A stretch of 64,000 bases of DNA from Siminovitchia thermophila (GCF_016909185.1 NZ_JAFBFH010000002.1:172590-236589), one strand, 5' to 3'. Positions 11,003 through 21,198 are shown, numbered from the stretch's first letter. Made by a program: numbers and translations. Notes: generated from the letters alone by a model not told the origin.

Positions 11003-11518
11003 ATGAATAAATTTCTAGATGACAATTTACATGAAACGAGAAATAACCTAGTAAAGGAGATTACTTTACTAAGCGATGCTCAATTTAACAGTAAGCCCAG
11101 TATGAATAAATGGAGTATAGCACAAGTTTGCCATCACTTGGTTTTAGTGGAAGAGGCATCCATAAAGGCTATTGCATGGGGGTTAAAAGAGACTGATTGC
11201 GCCCCAAAAGAGCGTAAAAATGTTAGCACTATATTATTGAATAGAACAAAAAAGATTAAAGCTCCAAAAATCGTTGAACCAGATGTAAAACCATTTAAAG
11301 TTCAGCAAATAATTGACTTGTTGACCCATTCCAGAAAAAAGTTGATGACTTTTCTTAATACTTTAGAAGATAAATCTATGCTGGCGAAAAAATCAGTGAT
11401 GCATCCAGCTTTGGGTGAATTACCCCTTGATCAATGGATTGAACAAATATATTTGCATAAACAGCGACACATAGAACAAATAAACGAGTTAAAATTACTA
11501 TTAGGGGCGACACCCTAA
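11003..11518 (+). CDS. DinB-like four-helix bundle protein (DinB_2/YfiT superfamily)
   Basis: 171 aa with a strong GGGAGGAATCTG ribosome site before the ATG. The pattern NKWSIAQVCHHLVLVE near residue 36 and the C-terminal LHKQRHIEQI supply the histidines that form the metal site in DinB/YfiT bundle proteins. Known members are metal-dependent thiol transferases or damage-inducible proteins of unknown reaction, so the function is left open. It is a monocistronic gene followed by a clear terminator and lies within a stretch of decayed genes. Confidence 0.8.
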   Translation: MNKFLDDNLHETRNNLVKEITLLSDAQFNSKPSMNKWSIAQVCHHLVLVEEASIKAIAWGLKETDCAPKERKNVSTILLNRTKKIKAPKIVEPDVKPFKVQQIIDLLTHSRKKLMTFLNTLEDKSMLAKKSVMHPALGELPLDQWIEQIYLHKQRHIEQINELKLLLGATP

Positions 11519-11533
11519 ACCTTGCTTAAGTAA

Positions 11534-11559
11534 AGCCCGGCCAGCGCCGGGCTCTTTTT
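11534..11559 (+). terminator. terminator of the DinB-like gene
   Basis: AGCCCGGC / GCCGGGCT stem with a CAGC loop, followed by CTTTTTG, 15 nt after the DinB-like stop codon. Confidence 0.92.
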
Positions 11560-11589
11560 GTTCGCCTATGCTGGGAAAAAGAGTAACAC

Positions 11590-12000
11590 TTATGCGTCAC
11601 TTTTGCTCTCAATTATATTTTTTGTCAGCTGTATAAACCGGATGCCGACATCCCTAGCATGGCTCGACTAAGATACCTTGCTTTAAGTCAATTCGGCTAC
11701 GTACACAATATCTACTAGAATACCCGGAACCAATGATATAAAAGGTAAAAAATCTTGCAATTGTATAAATAGAATCCGTAGATTTCACAAAAAACCTCTC
11801 AAAATTCATGTGAATTCCTGCATATTCAGATCAACAGGCATACCCTTTGCCGTATAAACCATACTCATATCATTATTTCTTAAAAGAAAAATTTTTTGCT
11901 CTGTATCTGAAAAGATTTTATTCTCTTCGTGTTCTTCTACTATCCGAAATATTTGTATCCCATCAGGTACATAAAATGCCGCAAATAGTGTTTAAAAGTC
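11590..12000 (-). pseudogene. unidentified coding relic, several in-frame stops
   Basis: A single minus-strand frame gives protein-like sequence (for example VPDGIQIFRIVEEHEENK and DFLPFISLVPGILVDI) for about 130 codons interrupted by about four stops, with no start codon or ribosome site. I do not recognise the family. The rest of 11560-12650 holds only the terminator-like hairpin near 12065 and AT-rich sequence with no supportable gene. Confidence 0.25.
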
Positions 12001-12052
12001 CCCCCTCTCTCCTCATCCCCATAATACGTCAAGGAGGGAGTTTTTCCTGCAT

Positions 12053-12077
12053 TAAAAAAAGCACCCGCTAAGGTGCC
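12053..12077 (-). terminator. terminator-like hairpin, minus strand
   Basis: On the minus strand, GCACC and GGTGC flank a TTAGCG loop and are followed by seven T residues. No intact gene lies upstream on that strand, so it may be the leftover terminator of a deleted gene, or may end read-through from the tRNA. Confidence 0.6.
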
Positions 12078-12650
12078 TTATAATACTTCACGAATATGTT
12101 AAAAAAACTTGTTATTACTCTATATCTCAAGATAAATTGCCGCGATAATATTCCTGTATTTAAAACTTAAACGACGTATGCCCTACCTCTCATACATCCT
12201 TACGACTCCGTAGTCGATCCAGTGTGATTAAGTTCTTAATTATTTTAATCAAGAACGCCACATCATTTATTTCACCTTTGATATTTCAAGTTCATTCGAA
12301 AAAGCATTCCTTCTATTGTACCATGTATATAAAATAAAAGAAACCCCCATTTAGCTTCATACTTCTATTCCCGCTTTTCAACATCCCATCCGGCTTTCCC
12401 TTTGAATAGTCCGGCTCAATTGGTGAAATGGTAGGCCTTACCCGAAAAGATTTCAATTTTGAGAAAAACGAAATCAAAATAAAAGCTATACAAAAGAGAG
12501 CATCATCACCACTTTCGAGAGATGTTTGTGTCAAAAAGCTTTTCGTTTTTCAGCGTATTCCCCATAAAAAATAAAAACACCCCAAAACGTTGATATAGAA
12601 ACGCTTCAGAGTATTTCCCATGGTATCAATCTTAACCCAAATATAAAGAC

Positions 12651-12723
12651 GTCCCAGGAGAGATTCGAACTCCCGACCCACAGCTTAGAAGGCTGTTGCT
12701 CTATCCAGCTGAGCTACTGGGAC
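12651..12723 (-). tRNA. tRNA-Arg (anticodon TCT)
   Basis: 73 nt on the minus strand fold as a full cloverleaf. The acceptor stem is GTCCCAG/CTGGGAC, the D arm GCTC...GAGC, the anticodon stem ACAGC/GCTGT around loop CTTCTAA, and the T arm carries TTCGAAT. The anticodon TCT reads AGA/AGG arginine codons. The CCA end is not encoded. The tRNA stands alone between decayed sequence on both sides. Confidence 0.97.
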
Positions 12724-12989
12724 ATATTATTTTGAAAGACATTATTAATTATATGGTTGGCGCTTCATAAAGTCAACCTTTTTTTAAAAAATAAACTCTT
12801 ATTATCAAATTGTCAGGCCGTCATTCCTCCTCAAAAGCAGCTTTTTATCCCGTATCATCCGCCCGCACTCCAACTTGTCGGCATTTGAAGACGCTTTGTA
12901 GGGGAGCAATTGTCTGTAAAATCCTGATCAATCCAAACGGGTCCGGGTTCACAGACTAAAACAACACCGCGTGTGGAAACGCCAAATGT

Positions 12990-14310
12990 TTATGCTTTTT
13001 TACTTTTCAACAGCAAAGCCAGTGGCAATGAAATGAGAACTGGAATGAAGTAAAGCAAAAATACATCACCCGCCGCCCATACAGATGCTGCATCTTTCAT
13101 CCGCATGACTCCTGTAGCGCATAAATCGCAGACGCTAAGTGATTACCCGGAGAACAGGGTAATCGATAAAGAAGGATGCATTAGCCGGCCGCGTCCATTA
13201 TGTGCTGAGGCGTAGCCTGCGATATTTAACGGGACAGCAGATATCCCGACATTCACAATTGGCATGTTGCAAAAGCACGATACCGGACTGATGAAAAAAT
13301 AATCATATAAAGCTGTCGCTAAATTGTGAGGCTATTCATTATATATGTATCGCTTCCCATAATGGCCAAACCCGCCAATATGAGTGGCAATGTCCCTGTC
13401 TTATTATATAACTTCCCGGTGACAGGAGTAAACAGTGTCATCACAAATGCTCTAGCATCATGCAATCGAGTTTGCAATCCCCCTCACAAGACTGCATTAA
13501 AAAAGCGCCTGAGGCAATAGACAATACGGCGTTCAAAGTAATGCTGTACGTAAATCTTTGATGGGCAAGCACACTAAAGTTCAACAGCGGAAATTCAAAC
13601 TGCCAACTCTCTTTTTACACATAAGACCAACAGGATCACCTCTGCTAAAACCATGGAGATTGTCCGTTTGTCTAGCCAACCCCACGACCCTGCTTCCGCA
13701 AAAGCGGCCAGCAAGAACAAACTGCCGCCAAAAGAAAAGACGAGTCCCCAAAGATTAAAGCGGGTTTTTCACTTATTCCTGTTTTAGGCGAGTACTTCAG
13801 AATGATCACTATCGCGCCCACTGCGACTGGCGTGTTAAAACAAAATAATGCCTGCCAATCAAACATAATCAATCAAATCAATCAAAAACCCGGCAAGCAC
13901 CGGGCCAACCAAGTGCTAAAGACATGTTCCAGAGGCTCATCCCAAATGCCTGCCGCCGTTTGTCGACCCTCTGATAAGCGTTATCGTAGTCGGCATTAAA
14001 ATGCCGCTGAAAGCATCTTGACGCATACGGGAGATCATTAGTATTCCAATAGACCAAGAGACTTTCATCAATAGCGAGCATGTAAAAAAGCCCGATAAAT
14101 GCCCTCATATAAACTTTTTTAAAACCAAAACGGGCACAAACAGCCTTCAAAAGGTACAGCGACTCCAGCAACCAGCATTGCGCTAACGGCAACTTTGCGG
14201 CAAACTCTCCCATAAACGATGAATAGCAATATTAATTGCTGACATGCACTGCTGAAAAGTTCCGGAAAAAAATGGCGGAAATAATGGACCAACATGCCTT
14301 TTCATTTGCC
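12990..14310 (-). pseudogene. DHA2/EmrB-type multidrug MFS transporter relic
   Basis: The minus strand retains ordered pieces of a 14-helix drug:H+ antiporter across several frames. They are an N-terminal segment like the family's NEKPWWSI start; FARFGFKKVY (A-loop equivalent); MGLWNMSLALGP-like (motif C region, read as SLWNMSLALG); WQALFCFNTPVAVGAIVIIL (WRWIFxINxPIG in intact members); and a C-terminal helix ending FIPVLISLPLALLLKSKKA before a stop at 12990. Frameshifts and stops are frequent, so no function remains. The extent is approximate. Confidence 0.75.
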
Positions 14311-14402
14311 GCTTTCTTGTCCAGCCACAATGCCGCTTTCAAATGCAAACTATAGGCATTTACCAAATTTATTACTAAATCGTAACTATGTAGACTTGCC
14401 TA

Positions 14403-15005
14403 TTACCGGGCTTCTGCCAGTTTTTTTATATACCGCTCCAGCTTCTTCATCGCTTGGGCACGATGACTGATGTTGTTTTTCGTTTCCGGCGTAAGCTCGG
14501 CCATGGAACAGTCTTCGGATGGAACGTAAAAAATAGGGTCGTACCCAAAGCCGCCCGTTCCTCTCCGCTCCTGTAAAATGATCCCTTCGCATGTTCCATT
14601 TACCGTAATCGTTTTGAGTTCCGGCCCGGCCAATGCCAGCGCACAATAAAAGCGGGAAGTGCGGTCTTTTTCCTTGACCCCATCCAGCTCCTGCAATACT
14701 TTATCAATATTGGCATTATCGTCTTTTCCAGGCCCGGCGTACCTGGCCGAATAGACGCCAGGTCTTCCGTCTAGCGCGTCGACCATTAAGCCTGAATCAT
14801 CTGCCACAACGTATTGACCTGAAAGTTTGGCTATTGTCTCTGCTTTAAGGATGGCATTTTCCGCAAACGTTTCCCCTGTCTCCTCGACATCCGGAACATC
14901 CGGAAAATCGAGGAGTGTTTTTACCTCAATTCCATAGCGGAAGAACAACTGTTCAAATTCTTTTGCTTTCCCTTTATTTTTCGTAGCCACGATAATACTT
15001 TTCAT
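14403..15005 (-). CDS. rdgB: non-canonical purine NTP pyrophosphatase (XTP/dITPase)
   Basis: 200 aa from the ATG at 15005. Its ATG overlaps the rph stop as TGATG, so the two are translationally coupled; a GTG two codons upstream is possible but less likely. Family motifs: [18 protein letters not shown] (substrate-binding SxNxxK), [27 protein letters not shown] with the catalytic Asp, [10 protein letters not shown], and GGFGYDPIF plus SHRAQA near the C-terminus. It hydrolyses dITP, XTP and ITP to monophosphates and pyrophosphate, cleaning the nucleotide pool. The order rph-rdgB matches B. subtilis. Confidence 0.95.
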   Translation of the reverse strand: MKSIIVATKNKGKAKEFEQLFFRYGIEVKTLLDFPDVPDVEETGETFAENAILKAETIAKLSGQYVVADDSGLMVDALDGRPGVYSARYAGPGKDDNANIDKVLQELDGVKEKDRTSRFYCALALAGPELKTITVNGTCEGIILQERRGTGGFGYDPIFYVPSEDCSMAELTPETKNNISHRAQAMKKLERYIKKLAEAR

Positions 15006-15778
15006 CAGCACTCACCGCCCTCATCCACTTTTTCGGGTTTGCTCCCGATTTTGAGGGCTATTACTCCCAATGCCTCTCTTTGCATATCAAACAATTGTTT
15101 CATTCCCTTTTCTGCTGCGGCCAGCATGTCATGCAGTTGGAGAGCAGAAAAGGTCGCTTCTTCCCCAGTTCCTTGCAGTTCAACAAATTCTCCTGAACCT
15201 GTCATGACAACATTCATATCTACAAGTGCGGCGCTGTCTTCGTGGTAATTCAGATCCAATAAGACGCCTTCCTCTTCTACGATACCGACGCTTGTAGCAG
15301 CCAGAAAATCTGTAACAGGAAATCCCGCTATTTCTTTTTCTTCGGCAAGTTTGGCTATTGCCATTGTCATGGCAACGAAGGCGCCAGTTATGGAAGCCGT
15401 TCTCGTTCCGCCATCCGCTTGGATAACATCGCAGTCAATCCAGATCGTTCTTTCACCAATGGCATTTAAATCAACAACTGCCCGAAGCGCCCTTCCGATC
15501 AACCTCTGAATTTCCATCGTTCTTCCTGAGACTTTGCCTCTAGATGATTCTCTGATATTCCGGGTTTCCGTAGCCCTTGGCAACATGGAGTACTCAGCCG
15601 ATATCCAGCCCTTTCCTTCCCCGCGCATAAAAGGCGGCACCCGCTCCTCAATACTTGCCGTACAAATCACTTTCGTTTCGCCGACAGTAATGAGCACTGA
15701 GCCCTCAGGGTGCTTTAAAAAGTCGGTTTCAATATGTATCTCTCTTAATTCATCCGCTTTTCTTTCATCAATTCGCAA
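15005..15778 (-). CDS. rph: ribonuclease PH
   Basis: 257 aa from a TTG at 15778. This start is chosen because AAAGGAGG lies 8 nt upstream and the resulting N-terminus ([12 protein letters not shown]) aligns with the known start of Bacillus RNase PH; an ATG seven codons upstream has no ribosome site. Conserved stretches include [52 protein letters not shown] and [18 protein letters not shown]. It trims tRNA 3' ends phosphorolytically as a hexameric ring. Promoter-proximal to rdgB and separated from gerM by a terminator hairpin. Confidence 0.96.
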   Translation of the reverse strand: MRIDERKADELREIHIETDFLKHPEGSVLITVGETKVICTASIEERVPPFMRGEGKGWISAEYSMLPRATETRNIRESSRGKVSGRTMEIQRLIGRALRAVVDLNAIGERTIWIDCDVIQADGGTRTASITGAFVAMTMAIAKLAEEKEIAGFPVTDFLAATSVGIVEEEGVLLDLNYHEDSAALVDMNVVMTGSGEFVELQGTGEEATFSALQLHDMLAAAEKGMKQLFDMQREALGVIALKIGSKPEKVDEGGEC

Positions 15779-15833
15779 CTGCTTGTCCTCCTTTATCATT
15801 CGCTGAACCGCTTCATGAGATCAATTATTATAA

Positions 15834-15870
15834 AAAACAACAGAGGCTGCACCAATTTTTTGTCAGCCTC
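15834..15870 (-). terminator. terminator between gerM and rph
   Basis: GAGGCTG / CAGCCTC stem with a 14-nt loop, followed on the minus strand by TGTTGTTTTTT. Placed after gerM, it implies that rph-rdgB is at least partly transcribed from its own start or by read-through. Confidence 0.85.
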
Positions 15871-15907
15871 TTTCACGTTCCTCTTTAGTATAACAAAAAT
15901 ATTTGAA

Positions 15908-17050
15908 TTAATAACTTCCGGTATTCACTTTTTCCGGACGGGAAACAGGAGCTGTTAACGGTTCACCCTTTTCGTTCACCAATTCCTTCTTGCCTTCCAC
16001 AGATATGGCGACACTTTTCACATCATTCAATTCTGTTAAAGAAAGAACCAAAGATTGAAGTGTTTCTTCCGAAATCATTTGCTCTTTGGAACTGCCCAGG
16101 ACCGCTTCATTAAAGTTTAAGGTGATAACCCCTTCTTTTATTTTAGGCTCCTCGAGTAATTGGATGTCGCTGCTCATTCCACTAACTAAAGCGGTCATCA
16201 TTCCGGGACCTTCTATCAATTCATTGACGATTGCGGTTACGTCATCCATCTCAGTGTTTGAAACCCGTTTTGTGACAGGGACATAATACGGTTTGTCATT
16301 TGACTGGGCTAAATAATAAACAGTCAATGGCCGTGTATTTGTAATATCTGCAACCCCGGTTTTCTCTACATTAATGCCGTCCTGTCTCGATACTCCTTTT
16401 TCACTGAGCGGAGTTTTGTCCACCGGCATTTCATTTAGTTTATGGCCATTCATCCTCAGTTCGACACGGTCAATTGTATCGAATTGTGTCAATGTCCAAG
16501 TAATCGCCTGTAAAATTTTCTTTTCATCTTTTGCTTCGTAATTGGCAAATTCCTCTGAAAAATCAACAATGGCCGTTCCGTCTTGTATATCTACATCCAC
16601 TGCTGTATCTGCGGGAAGCACAGTTCTAAAACCGTTTGGCAAAATGTCGGTGACCGGTCCGTCCGCAACAAGGTATTCCAAGGCCTGCTTGGCTGCACTA
16701 TCGGAGGCAGGAAGAGGAAGTGATTGGGAAACGACTAATCCGTTTCGGTCAATCAAGTATAAATCTCTCATGACTGTACTTTCTTTCTCTTCCTCGCCTG
16801 TAGTTTCTTGTTCCTCTCCTTCTTTTTTCGGAGATGTTTCGATTTCCTCCCCTTCTTTTTTCGGAGATGTTTCGATTTCTTCTCCTTCTTTTTTCGGAGA
16901 TGTTTCGATTTCTTCTCCTTCTTTTAAGTAGGAGACTTCCTTGGGAGGATCCAACTTTTCTTTTCCTTTGTTCAACAGACCACAGCCAGATATGAACCCG
17001 CTTGCTGCCAAAATAACGATCAAGGCGGCCAATTGCGCTCGTTTAAACAT
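15908..17050 (-). CDS. gerM: spore germination/sporulation lipoprotein GerM
   Basis: 380 aa with an AGGAGGGG ribosome site. The N-terminus is a lipoprotein signal (helix then SGFISGC, lipidated Cys23). A charged low-complexity linker follows (roughly residues 40-95), then two GerMN domains (about 100-240 and 245-370), each with the family beta-alpha pattern such as ILQAITWTLTQFDTIDRVEL and LVLSLTELNDVKSVAISVEG. GerM is needed for engulfment, cortex assembly and germination in Bacillus. The linker is an internal 11-residue tandem repeat not typical of the family. The position next to rph matches B. subtilis. Confidence 0.93.
   Translation of the reverse strand: MFKRAQLAALIVILAASGFISGCGLLNKGKEKLDPPKEVSYLKEGEEIETSPKKEGEEIETSPKKEGEEIETSPKKEGEEQETTGEEEKESTVMRDLYLIDRNGLVVSQSLPLPASDSAAKQALEYLVADGPVTDILPNGFRTVLPADTAVDVDIQDGTAIVDFSEEFANYEAKDEKKILQAITWTLTQFDTIDRVELRMNGHKLNEMPVDKTPLSEKGVSRQDGINVEKTGVADITNTRPLTVYYLAQSNDKPYYVPVTKRVSNTEMDDVTAIVNELIEGPGMMTALVSGMSSDIQLLEEPKIKEGVITLNFNEAVLGSSKEQMISEETLQSLVLSLTELNDVKSVAISVEGKKELVNEKGEPLTAPVSRPEKVNTGSY
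16817..16925 (-). repeat. 33-bp in-frame tandem repeat inside gerM
   Basis: About 3.3 near-identical copies of a 33-bp unit (shared core TCGGAGATGTTTCGATTT at 16828, 16861 and 16894) encode the acidic/basic peptide EGEEIETSPKK repeated in the linker between lipid anchor and GerMN domains. The copies are almost identical in DNA, so the array is likely recent and prone to length change. Confidence 0.92.
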
Positions 17051-17906
17051 ACCTACCCCTCCTAATTATCCGGTTTGTACTTTTATGTATACGAGCTGTT
17101 TTGTCCAATTAGACCGCTTGGGCACATGTTTTCGGAAACAATTTAAGAAAAGCGCAAGCCCCCGTTTAGCAACGTACAAACGGGAGCACTCCAAAAGAGA
17201 AAGTGAAACTTCGATCAACGGAGCTTTCAGTCCGCGTTTCAAAAGCAGAACAAAGGCTAAAGCGGAAGTACATGCTCAGGCAGCGATAACCTCGAAGCTC
17301 CCGCCTTTCTTCGTGCGATGACGATGTTCCCTGAAGACTTCCTTGTCACTTGCACTCGTACATCTTGGACGTCGCAACGCCCTTGTGATCGACATCCTTG
17401 AAAAACATGAGATGTGTCGGGCTCCCAAGCTTTTACTTGTCCTGTCGCCCCAAACCAATCGAGTGGTTGATCCAATGCCATTTTCCTTTTTACATGAATT
17501 CTTAAAGTAGGTGGGCTTACTTCCAGCTAATGAAGAATAAAGTGAAGAAAAGGGCCCAGAAGATTGCTTCAAAATCATATTTATTTTCTTCTTTCATAAG
17601 CCTTGTAAAGCTTTGCATCGAGCAGAACAAAACTTCTTCATATAAGCGATGGCGCAGATTGCTAAACTCCATGTTCTTTAAATTGAGCTTCGTAAATCTT
17701 TGAGCGGAACAAGACTTTTTCGTATTAGTTCAGTTTGTTGACTGATCGTTGTGCTCTAAATTCACTTTTTTGAAAAAACAACCACACAAAAAAGCGGAGC
17801 TTTTTAGAGAGGAGGAGGAAGTTTGCTTGTTGTTGGGGGGCTGACACTGGACAACGCCCGTTTACTTCGCAAGAAGAATATATACAAAAACTTTACTGCT
17901 TAACTT
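17051..17906. other. long gene-free interval between gerM and racE
   Basis: About 850 bp with no supportable gene. The left half (17110-17480) has GC-rich blocks, including an imperfect hairpin CCCGTTT...AAACGGG at about 17162-17185 beside GAAAAGCGCAAGC. This is the style of degenerate interspersed elements common in Bacillaceae, but I find no second copy in this window. Open frames there on the minus strand lack ribosome sites and family resemblance. Confidence 0.4.
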
Positions 17907-17938
17907 GAAAAAACATATCCCGCACTGGGATATGTTTT
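17907..17938 (-). terminator. terminator of racE
   Basis: AAACATATCCC / GGGATATGTTT stem with AGTGC loop, followed by TTT on the minus strand, starting 6 nt after the racE stop codon. Confidence 0.9.
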
Positions 17939-17943
17939 GCAGT

Positions 17944-18759
17944 TTATATTTTCATAACGCCCTTTTCAATGCTTGCCGTTTGAATGGATAGATCGCTGAT
18001 TCCCAGCCAGTCGGATGCGATTTTTCCAAACAGCTCTTTAGATCCGGTTGTAAAAAAGCGATGTTCCGGAGGAGCGGATTCGATATTTAATGTTTTTTTA
18101 TAATGGAGAATGGCGCTTACTTCGCTGGCCGTCTCCTCTCCCGAGCTGATGACTTGGACTTGGGGTCCCATTTCTTTTTCAATGAGAGGTCCCAATAACG
18201 GGTAATGGGTGCAGCCAAGAATCAGTGTGTCTATATCCGTTTTCTTCATCGGTGTCAATGTTTCTTTGACAATTTTTTTGGCGATATCGCTATTATATTG
18301 AAAACTCTCTACAATGGGAACAAACTTGGGACAAACAAGCTGAGTCACTTTCGATTCCATATTGATGGCGATGAGTTCGCGCACATAGGCTTCGCTCTTG
18401 ATTGTCCCTTCCGTTCCAAGAACGCCGATTCGATTATTCTTTGTTACTTTTAAGGCCGCTCTTGCCCCGGGAGAAATGACACCGATTACCGGTATGGGAA
18501 GTTCGGACTGTATTTCATCCAGCACGACAGCAGTAGCCGTATTACATGCAATGACGAGCATTTTAATATTCCATTCCATTAAAAAAGAAGTCATTTCCCA
18601 TGTGAATCCCTTTACTTCCTCTTGCGGTCTCGGGCCATATGGGCAGCGGGCCGTATCACCAACATAGTAGATGTGTTCATTTGGAAGTTGCCGCATAATT
18701 TCTTTTGCTACAGTTAATCCTCCAATGCCTGAATCAATAACTCCTATTGCCTGTTTCAA
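17944..18759 (-). CDS. racE: glutamate racemase
   Basis: 271 aa from a TTG start at 18759, with GAGGCG upstream; no in-frame ATG exists between the preceding stop and this codon. Motifs: [38 protein letters not shown] with the first catalytic cysteine, and [11 protein letters not shown] with the second. It converts L- to D-glutamate for peptidoglycan (MurI/RacE family). It lies 10 nt after a MarR gene, as in the B. subtilis racE-ysmB pair, and ends at a strong terminator. Confidence 0.96.
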   Translation of the reverse strand: MKQAIGVIDSGIGGLTVAKEIMRQLPNEHIYYVGDTARCPYGPRPQEEVKGFTWEMTSFLMEWNIKMLVIACNTATAVVLDEIQSELPIPVIGVISPGARAALKVTKNNRIGVLGTEGTIKSEAYVRELIAINMESKVTQLVCPKFVPIVESFQYNSDIAKKIVKETLTPMKKTDIDTLILGCTHYPLLGPLIEKEMGPQVQVISSGEETASEVSAILHYKKTLNIESAPPEHRFFTTGSKELFGKIASDWLGISDLSIQTASIEKGVMKI

Positions 18760-18769
18760 TAAAAACGCC

Positions 18770-19225
18770 TCATTCTTTTTTCATTTCGCGATGCAGCTTC
18801 TTCAAATTGTCCTTTAAATGCATTACTTCCTGCTCTGAAAAATCCTGAAGAACATCGTGCAAATACTGTTGTCTTTTCTTGATGACTTCGCCGATGATTT
18901 TTTCGCCTTTTTCTAATAAATGTATGCGAACGACCCGCCGATCTTTCGGTTCTTTTACCCGTTCAACGAGCATTTTTTTCTCCATTCTGTCTATGAGATC
19001 GGTTGTTGTGCTGCAAGCAAGGAACATCTTGCCCGAAAGATCGCCAATCGTCATGTCCCCTTCTTCAAACAGCCATTGCAGGGCTATAAATTGCGGAGGT
19101 GTAATTGAATAGTCGGTTAGCAATTCTCGTCCCTTCTGTTTGACAATCGTCGATATGTACCTTAGATCCTTTTCAAGCGCGGCAATGATTTGATCATTAT
19201 GTTTCAGGATCATCTTTCCATCCAT
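18770..19225 (-). CDS. MarR-family regulator (YsmB-like)
   Basis: 151 aa with a winged-helix MarR fold. [28 protein letters not shown] is helix-turn-helix, [21 protein letters not shown] is the recognition helix, and [14 protein letters not shown] is the wing with the conserved Asp-Arg-Arg. GGAGG lies 10 nt before the ATG. It sits immediately upstream of racE in one transcription unit, the arrangement known for ysmB-racE in Bacillus. Its ligand is unknown. Confidence 0.9.
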   Translation of the reverse strand: MDGKMILKHNDQIIAALEKDLRYISTIVKQKGRELLTDYSITPPQFIALQWLFEEGDMTIGDLSGKMFLACSTTTDLIDRMEKKMLVERVKEPKDRRVVRIHLLEKGEKIIGEVIKKRQQYLHDVLQDFSEQEVMHLKDNLKKLHREMKKE

Positions 19226-19276
19226 TCATGAGGCTCCTCCCACATCCTTTTATATGCATTGTCGCTTTTTTTAAAC

Positions 19277-19311
19277 AAAAAAACAAGGGGAAACACAGTG
19301 ATTTCCCCTTG
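19277..19311 (-). terminator. terminator of the PfpI-family gene
   Basis: CAAGGGGAAA / TTTCCCCTTG stem with an 8-nt loop. On the minus strand it ends in TTTTTTTG, just after the PfpI gene stop codon. Confidence 0.92.
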
Positions 19312-19313
19312 GT

Positions 19314-19823
19314 TTATAACAATTTCATTGATTCTTCAATAAATGCCGGAAGGTCTTCCGGGGTTCTGCTTGTGACAAGCTGATTAGAGCAAACGACCAC
19401 TTTTTCATCGTGGTAATCGGCCCCTGCGTATTCCATATCGACTTTGATGGATTTGTACCCGGTGGCTTTTCTTCCTTCTAAAGCTTTTGCCGTAATCAGC
19501 AATTGTGGACCGTGGCAAATGGCGAACACGGGTTTTTTTGCATCCATGAATGCTTTCGCAAATTCGACAAAGCGGTCATCGGCACGGAGCTGGTCCGGTG
19601 AAAAACCTCCTGGAATAAACAAGGCATCAAACTCATCTGCTGAAACCTCGTCAATCCCCTTATCAATGGAAACACTGTCCTGTTCCTGTTTACCCTTGAC
19701 AACTTTTCCCGCTTCTTTTTCAATCGTGACAACCGTATGGCCGGCTTCACGAAAAGCCTTTGCAGGCTCTGTAAACTCCGAGTCTTCAAACAGGTTTGTT
19801 ATGACGGTTGCAATTTTGCTCAA
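19314..19823 (-). CDS. DJ-1/PfpI family protein (YraA-like stress protein)
   Basis: 169 aa from the TTG at 19823, chosen because AAGGAG lies 9 nt upstream and the start then reads MSKIATVITN like B. subtilis YraA; a TTG three codons earlier sits too close to the ribosome site. The nucleophile elbow AICHGPQ carries the conserved Cys; LFIPGGFSPDQLRADDRFVEF supplies the conserved Glu/Asp patch. Members act in protein or nucleotide deglycation and general stress survival; the exact activity here is inferred. Monocistronic, with its own terminator. Confidence 0.9.
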   Translation of the reverse strand: MSKIATVITNLFEDSEFTEPAKAFREAGHTVVTIEKEAGKVVKGKQEQDSVSIDKGIDEVSADEFDALFIPGGFSPDQLRADDRFVEFAKAFMDAKKPVFAICHGPQLLITAKALEGRKATGYKSIKVDMEYAGADYHDEKVVVCSNQLVTSRTPEDLPAFIEESMKLL

Positions 19824-20025
19824 TTGGAACAACTCCTTATATGTGTTTCTATTTTCTTATTTGCCCTTTACGATTCTTCTCAAACCAAAAGTGACATATT
19901 TTTGGATAAGTTATCACAGAACAGCCTTTTAATTCACAACCTAAATTTGTTCATGGTAAGATGAAGTGAATCTACAACAAAGAAACATGTGATTTTCAAC
20001 TGACTGTGGACTGGAGTGACTTCTT

Positions 20026-21198
20026 TTGGAAACGAAAAGAGCATTGCCGATTTTATTTGCGGTTATGTTTTTTGTTATGGTGGGATTTGGGATCATTATT
20101 CCCGTTCTTCCGTTTTATGCTGAACATATGGGGGCTTCCCCGGCTGAATTAGGGCTTTTGATGGCTGTCTATTCTCTAATGCAGCTCTTATTTTCTCCCA
20201 TGTGGGGAAGGATATCCGACCGGATCGGCCGTAAGCCCGTCATGATGATCGGCATATTCGGTTTGGCGCTATCCTTCTTCATGATGGCCCTGTCTTCGCA
20301 GCTTTGGATGCTGTTCGCAGCAAGGATCATCGGGGGATTTCTCTCTTCGGCCAATATGCCAACGGTTATGGCTTATGTGGCAGATATTACGACTGACGAG
20401 GACCGTGGAAAAGGGATGGGCATCATAGGCGCGTCCATTGGTCTCGGCTTTATTTTTGGCCCGGCGATCGGCGGAATTTTTTCAAAAACAAGTTTGAGCA
20501 TGCCTTTTTATGTAGCGGGTATTTCGTCGCTCTTTACGTTTGTTCTAGTGATGTTTATTCTAAAAGAATCGTTACCTAAAGAGGTACGGGGTGAACAGGC
20601 TCAAAAAAAGGTGTCCATTTTCCGGGCATTGCAAGGACCTGTTTCTGTATTATATATCATGCAATTTTTCACTTCGGTTTCATTGGCAGGGCTTGAAGCG
20701 ACATTTGCCTATTTTGCCGCAAAAACAGCCGGATTGGGAACCGTTGAACTTGGATATCTGTTCATGATCATGGGATTGGCGGGAGCGATAGTTCAAGGCG
20801 GCCTTGTTGGGAGACTTACAAAAAAATACGGAGAAGGCGCCGTCATTCAAGGCGGAATTATTGTTTCTACCATCGGTTTTGCTCTAATATTGCTTGTGGA
20901 CAGCTTTACTACAGCAGCCATCTATTTGACTATTTTCGGTATTGGAAACGGCGTGATCAGGCCAAGTGTTTCCGCTCTTCTGACGAAAAAATCAATGACC
21001 GGCCATGGAAGCACAACCGGGTTGCTCTCCTCCTTTGATTCGCTCGGCAGAATTATCGGCCCGCCGCTTGGCGGCTGGCTATTCTCTATCACAATTGGCC
21101 TTCCGTATATTTCGGGAATGATTATTTCAGTGCTGGCGTTTATTTTGTATCAATTGTATAAAGGAAAAGCAAGACATTATAAGTCGATGTCATCTTAA
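20026..21198 (+). CDS. MFS multidrug-type efflux transporter (12 TM)
   Basis: 390 aa starting at TTG 20026 with GGAGTG 9 nt upstream. Twelve hydrophobic segments; motif A GRISDRIGRKPVMMIG after helix 2; motif C-like GASIGLGFIFGPAIGG in helix 5, the mark of drug:H+ antiporters of the Bmr/Blt/NorA (DHA1) group. It is probably an exporter of small hydrophobic compounds. Monocistronic; divergent from the PfpI gene by about 200 bp and ended by a terminator that is itself part of a duplicated 72-bp segment. Confidence 0.87.
   Translation: METKRALPILFAVMFFVMVGFGIIIPVLPFYAEHMGASPAELGLLMAVYSLMQLLFSPMWGRISDRIGRKPVMMIGIFGLALSFFMMALSSQLWMLFAARIIGGFLSSANMPTVMAYVADITTDEDRGKGMGIIGASIGLGFIFGPAIGGIFSKTSLSMPFYVAGISSLFTFVLVMFILKESLPKEVRGEQAQKKVSIFRALQGPVSVLYIMQFFTSVSLAGLEATFAYFAAKTAGLGTVELGYLFMIMGLAGAIVQGGLVGRLTKKYGEGAVIQGGIIVSTIGFALILLVDSFTTAAIYLTIFGIGNGVIRPSVSALLTKKSMTGHGSTTGLLSSFDSLGRIIGPPLGGWLFSITIGLPYISGMIISVLAFILYQLYKGKARHYKSMSS

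Noticed and set aside
12313..12534. 73-codon minus-strand open frame
   Set aside because: TTG start without a ribosome site and no family resemblance; adjacent sequence is AT-rich non-coding.
13326..13999. Several short plus-strand frames
   Set aside because: They are shadows of the decayed DHA2 transporter on the minus strand.
17257..17578. Two minus-strand frames of 74 and 100 codons between gerM and racE
   Set aside because: Low-complexity Ser/Arg-rich translation, no ribosome site, no recognised motif; more like degenerate repeat DNA.
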